From Didymodactylos carnosus (lineage: Eukaryota; Rotifera; Eurotatoria; Philodinida; Philodinidae), in NCBI GenBank assembly GCA_905250885.1, contig CAJNOQ010000392.1, positions 1 through 52,444 of the forward strand: a stretch of DNA of 52,444 bases, given 5' to 3'. Below the pieces are notes generated by a model, which searched no databases, was not told the DNA's origin, and saw only the letters and a program-made list of their open reading frames with translations. Each line of letters starts with the position of its first letter. The first letter of the stretch is position 1. Shown here piece after piece: positions 48,170 to 52,444 of the stretch. A program made the position numbers and the translations under genes.

Positions 48170-48230
48170 GTTCTTTTCAAAATGAGATCTAAGCCAGATC
48201 TTGAAAATCAGTGGTTGGGCCGGAATTCAG
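48170..48230. repeat. Fragment related to the TIR element at 18269-18821
   Basis: The stretch aaatgagatctaagccagat followed by cttgaaaatcagtggttggg resembles the left arm and adjacent interior of the VPS54-intron element (atggatctaagcaacatctt, then gaaaacccatgattgggg). Diverged. Confidence 0.5.
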
Positions 48231-48341
48231 ATTTCTCCTGAGAGTTCGAGTATAGAAAAACAAACTGTATCGACCAAAAAATCTAGAAAAAGAAACAGTT
48301 TTCTAGATCACATTTAGACTGTTGTGTTTTTTTTATTTTTA

Positions 48342-48546
48342 TTATTTATTTTTAACGAACATTTGTTGAATTTTATCTAATATTTCGATTATGTGTATTC
48401 TGTCTGATGGATTAATAAGATTGAGCGACCATGGAAATAATTTTGATGGATATTTTGAGAGATTTGGTGATGCATATCGTAAAACGTGTGTCACTTCATT
48501 TGGTTCATCGTTTTCATATACAACATTAATAAGCAAATGTTCCTTT
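48342..48546 (-). pseudogene. Coding-like fragment, unrecognised
   Basis: The minus-strand reading NVVYENDEPNEVTHVLRYAS followed by KYPSKLFPWSLNLINPSDRI and a stop has protein-like composition but no family I recognise. There is no clear partner exon. It may be the end of a degraded gene associated with the protease-like fragment on the same strand. Confidence 0.3.
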
Positions 48547-48959
48547 AAGCCCCTCCCCCTCCACCCTGGTCAGAAATGCTGATTTTCGTCAAAAATACCG
48601 ACTTTGACAAAAGCACATGGTTGGCTAGCCCACAGTGTCTACTTTCTAATGGCATAGTTTTTGTGTCGATAGGATAGGTTTTGAGCGAGTTTTCCAGAAG
48701 CCCCATTGCAAAAAAAATGGCTTTTTTGCACTTGTATTACACAAGCGCAGACATAAGTGCAGGCACGTGTCGTACATGTCCGCACACATGTTCATTGGAT
48801 CCGCCGTCGCCGCTAACCTATATTAACACATTATTTAACGCTCAAAGGGTTTTTAAGAAAAAACCATTTAACAGAATCGAGACTTATTTTGCGTTTTTTT
48901 AAGGCGCAAGGTTTGCCATCGACCAATGCCGCTGGTGCACACCTGCACCCAACAACCCA

Positions 48960-49330
48960 GGTGAAATTTTTGGGTAAAAAAACGCGTTAATGTGCGTTAA
49001 TTTTTAACGCATTAAGCGAGGTAATTCTTGCACTAATTGATGCATCAAATCGCGTTGTCTTCTAACGCGTTTCTTTGATTCAACTAGTCATGCGCTGAAA
49101 CGCGCTAAGAATGACCACCTATTGACGGATCAATTGGTGTAAAAATTTTCTTGTTTAACGCTTTTACTTTTATCGCGTTTAAACGCATACCTATTACAAA
49201 TAGAAAAACGCGTTGAGAAGGAGTGCGTTTTGGTACATCAGAAATACAAGCGTTAAAATGCATTGGGTGATTATCGCGCTCGAATGCGTTAGATTTTACT
49301 GCGTCAAAACTTAAAAAGCTAAAAAATAAA
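48960..49330. repeat. Second region filled with the acgcgtta motif
   Basis: About 370 bp with many variants of aacgcgtt, gcgttaatt and cgcattaag in both orientations, the same sequence type as 17275-18250. No termini or genes found. Confidence 0.6.
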
Positions 49331-50704
49331 ATTAAAAAAGATTGAAATTTGATTTAATTTTAAATTCTAGCACACGTACATGGTGTCCCCTAGGATTAGA
49401 AAGTCGCTAACGAGTTAGAAGTGTAAGAGAAGAGGGCAGAAAAACGAGTTACTTACTACGACATGGCTTGGGTATGAACACGGGTACCTAGAATTAATAA
49501 AAAGCAAATATATAACAAGACGAGACACAAATGATCAAAACATATTCAGTAGAACTGTTGGGATGTTTCGATCATTTGCATTCACAGCGAAACATTTGTT
49601 GTTTGCTTCTCTATTCTAGCTCTCTCTTTGAAAGTCGCTATGATCGAATTTGCGTTAGTATCTGTTTGTTCACAGAGACATTTTTCTGAAAGGAATGTGT
49701 TTGCTTGGGATTGGCGCTAGTTACAAAGTTGCTTAAAAAGAATAAAGCGATTCAAATATAATTTTGTACGCCACTTAAAGTGAAAACAGAACTTTTTGAA
49801 CGGACTGCATCACTATGCACAATTGTCTGTTGGCCTACAAAACTCGACTTTCAGGAAGCACGTTCAGCCAGATTCTGATTTTCTTGAAAATCTGATCTGT
49901 TTAAAACATTTCTTAAGTATGCTGGGCTGAATTTTGTGCACACAACACAATCAGAGAAAAACAGAAAATTCTTTTTTAGTTACGCGAAAGAAAATATTGC
50001 AAGAAATGCCTGAAATTTCAGCTGAGGCCGAGAGAAAAAACGGTAAGCAAACTTTTTCTGTAGTTCGGAGATAGACGTCGCCAGAAACGAGCCAGTTGTT
50101 AGGAGGTGTTAAGTAATAGTTCTTTTCTTACGCGAGATACTTTACTGTATTTGATTTTGTTCACATCACATGTTATGATATGATGACGTATGAAGATCAT
50201 ATGTTTATTCTTCTTTCTTATTCTTCTGACGTCATGTTCTGACCAGTTCTTCTGACGTCATTAGATCCTTTTCTAATCCTTTCTCGGATTTTCATCATAG
50301 CTGTATTTTTCTGAATGTGAGATATAGTAATTTGTTACTGAATAAAGTGAACAAGTTAGAGAACTAATCACGATAGTTTTTACTACATAACACTACCACA
50401 GTTTCGTTACCACAAAAAAAGGCTTGTACGCGTAATAAAACTTACAGAATACAGATATTCTATCATGGCGAACCGATCAGGAATACTTCCACGCCTCTCG
50501 GGATCTTCATAGGATGTCCAGAAAACTTTTTAACTTTTTATTGCATTGTCTGCTTTTTCCATGGAATCAGAGAAGTTCACAAGGTTTCTCCGCTAACGAG
50601 ATCTTCGGAGGATCTCGCGAAAAATTTATGTATTTAAATTATATTACGAAACTTACACATCAAATTAGAGAAAAATTGATAACATCGAATGCGGGAGAGA
50701 AAAT
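49331..50704. other. No gene recognised
   Basis: AT-rich sequence with a local gacgtca duplication near 50225-50261 (ttcttctgacgtca twice). No domain-bearing frame. Confidence 0.4.
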
Positions 50705-50890
50705 GAGCCTCTCAGTATTTACTAGTTTCTCTTGGTCCTTTAGGACCCTAAGGTTAATCTTTTATTAAAAAGATGCGCTGCAAATACCCTACAAAACGAT
50801 ATTAAACTTTAATTTCGAAACTTCAATCAAGAAAACTACATAAATTAGAGGAAAGACGAAAAAACTGAAAACTGTAAATTTGTTGCATAG
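50705..50890. repeat. Single arm of the foldback family found in the VPS54 introns
   Basis: Contains ctttaggaccctaaggttaa, then aagatgcgctgcaaatac and aaactttaatttcgaaactt, matching the inner arm of 16001-17258 and the inner block of 12968-13958. The mirrored second arm is absent here, so it is a solo or truncated copy. Confidence 0.7.
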
Positions 50891-50984
50891 TTTCCGGTTA
50901 TGTTTAAGATTATCAGAACTAAGTGACTAAGATAGGTATATCCCAGCAAAACCTATACTGTCTAAGAGCCAGGATAACTAGCGA

Positions 50985-51032
50985 CCTCGGGTTTATGTGG
51001 CTTTGTAGAGGATACTTTGAGCTATCCAACCA
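50985..51032. repeat. Fragment related to the right end of the 18269-18821 element
   Basis: tttgtagaggatactttgag with ctatcc resembles tttgtagaggacactttgaa ctatat at the right end of the VPS54-intron element. It lies about 2.8 kb from the left-end-like fragment at 48170. Confidence 0.45.
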
Positions 51033-52444
51033 TGTTATTTGAGTTGAACATTTCGGCGACTTTAGGAGGAACAGAGTCGAACTATTTAGGTTCTATTTAA
51101 TTTTCCAAGCTCGCCCAAATACTTTGAGATATGCAAATAACAGAAATAATGACGCGAGAAATTATTTTTAACTAACTTGAAAAAGTTTCTTGTTATTCGA
51201 ATAATCTGTGACTACTTTTCTAATCTCTAATGCTTACGGGATGCGTTAGAGATCGATAACTAGTGGACCAAATAAAATCTGCCACTTTTCTTTTCCTTTT
51301 TCTGGCCACTTATCTATAGTTCCAAGGCTGTATTTTAGGTTCATTAGATAGAGAATTTGCTGCTCTGCAAAGACCACCACCTTCGTTCATTATTTAATAT
51401 AATAGTGCAGAATAAGAACAAATAAGAAGTAAAGCTGCGATTTACTATCAAAATTTGTGCTTTTTCGGCTTTTGTCTGATTTTTCGAGAAATAATATGGT
51501 AGTTGAGAGAGGAGGATGCTATACAAATGTTCAGTGGATTTAGGTCTATGATTCAGACCACGCTACTTCTTCGTTTGGTCACCCAGATTGTGAAAATCTC
51601 AGCGAACAAGTCAATTAACACTGTCGGGCGACGTAAGGTTTTGAAAAAAGCAGGAAATAGGCCAGCCAAACAGCGCAGTGTGAGTGTGCGATGTAAAGAG
51701 TTTTGTAGAGCAGAAAATTCTCCGTCTTCTGAAGTCAGAACGAAGTCTTGGAACCATATGACATACAGATAAAAATAGGTACACAAATACTCTCACCATT
51801 TTCAGATCTTCGATTATTAGTGACGAAAGTATAGAAAATTTTTATTTTTCGTTGAGAATGAATTAAGAGAAGACGAACTCTTTATGCCAAGTGCCTGTGA
51901 TGGATAGCTAACAGACGCATATTAAATAATTACTTAGCTCGAGTACCAAAAAACTTACAACCTGTTCCTTCCGTTGCAGTTTGACTTTTATCCGTTCTTA
52001 TTTTGCACTATTTTTTTTAATAAAAGAAGGCCATGGGTTGTACAGAGCAGCAAATTCTGTACCTAATGAGCCTAAAACACAGTTTTGCAACTATAGGTAA
52101 GTGGCTCAAAAAAAGAAGAACAAAAGTGGCTGGTTTTATCTGGTCCACCCGTTATTAGCTGAATTTGAAAAACTTTGAAGAGTTGTCTGCAAGTCTTTTT
52201 TACCTGTTTTTATTGATTTTTCCTCGATTCAAGTGAATCCAAAATAATTTTTCGAGTCCATGTTCTTAAAAGTTTGAGTTCAGTCCAGTCCATACGGAGC
52301 TCTGGTATACGCTCATTTAGAAGAGCAATACTGCTCTGCTAGTTATTTAAATCTGTTCGTTTGCTGAATATATGTAATGACCGCATCTAGTAAACATGTT
52401 AATGTGTCATTATCTAAATCTGATCTGTTGAATAGTAGCGTATC
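51033..52444. other. No gene recognised to window end
   Basis: AT-rich sequence. Open frames around 51503-51799 on both strands overlap each other and show no domain, so they are not called. No RNA gene is seen. Confidence 0.4.

Noticed and set aside
50514..50768. 84-codon plus-strand frame
   Set aside because: It ends inside the foldback-family arm at 50705-50890 and lacks any recognisable domain.
1..52444. tRNA, rRNA or other structured RNA genes
   Set aside because: No cloverleaf with the usual A/B box signals or rRNA-like conserved stretch was recognised on reading; a tRNAscan/Infernal run would be needed to exclude them.

Overview
This is a eukaryotic nuclear window. It is AT-rich, with intron-containing genes, mostly short GT-AG introns (about 50-110 bp), and animal orthologues that can be read by eye: VPS54, cyclin C, SAYSD1, SPEF2, a cytosolic-type sulfotransferase and an EGF plus chitin-binding secreted protein. 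Compact coding, AT-rich codon use, dense small DNA transposons and a Penelope-type reverse transcriptase fragment fit a bdelloid rotifer (Adineta/Rotaria type). The species call is inference; only 'small invertebrate animal' is well supported.

Layout. 1-752: triplicated/inverted repeat. 2195-4304 (-): six-exon sulfotransferase. 4877-5335 (-): single-exon SAYSD1. 7761-8587 (-): unrecognised coiled-coil protein with a 10-nt first coding exon. 10450-10702 (+): two-exon 61-residue membrane protein. 11685-22688 (-): VPS54 in seven coding exons. Its first intron is about 6.55 kb and holds foldback elements, a perfect-TSD hAT-like MITE and a dead LINE reverse transcriptase piece. 24032-25088 (-): cyclin C. 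25089-29364: gene-free, with three TIR elements. 29365-30307 (-): RING protein. 31387-43125 (+): SPEF2 in 39 coding exons, four of whose introns carry MITE-like elements. 43377-44753 (-): secreted EGF/CBM14 protein, convergent with SPEF2. 44754-52444: gene-poor and repeat-rich, with a Penelope RT remnant, a G52/N assembly scar, a broken or fragmentary protease-like gene with an inverted duplication, and further copies of the repeats seen in the VPS54 intron.

The genes do not form one pathway. They are unlinked housekeeping functions: Golgi tethering (VPS54), Mediator kinase module (CCNC), ER/ribosome quality control (SAYSD1), motile cilia (SPEF2), sulfation and extracellular matrix. The notable content is the mobile-element landscape. 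There are at least seven hAT-like non-autonomous elements with CAGNG or TAGRR-type ends and 8-bp target duplications (two of them perfect). Several are filled with a short degenerate motif specific to that element, and long foldback elements share internal modules but not termini. I found no convincing new defence, toxin or biosynthetic system. Exon boundaries were read by hand from splice signals, phase and family alignment from memory; no search was run.
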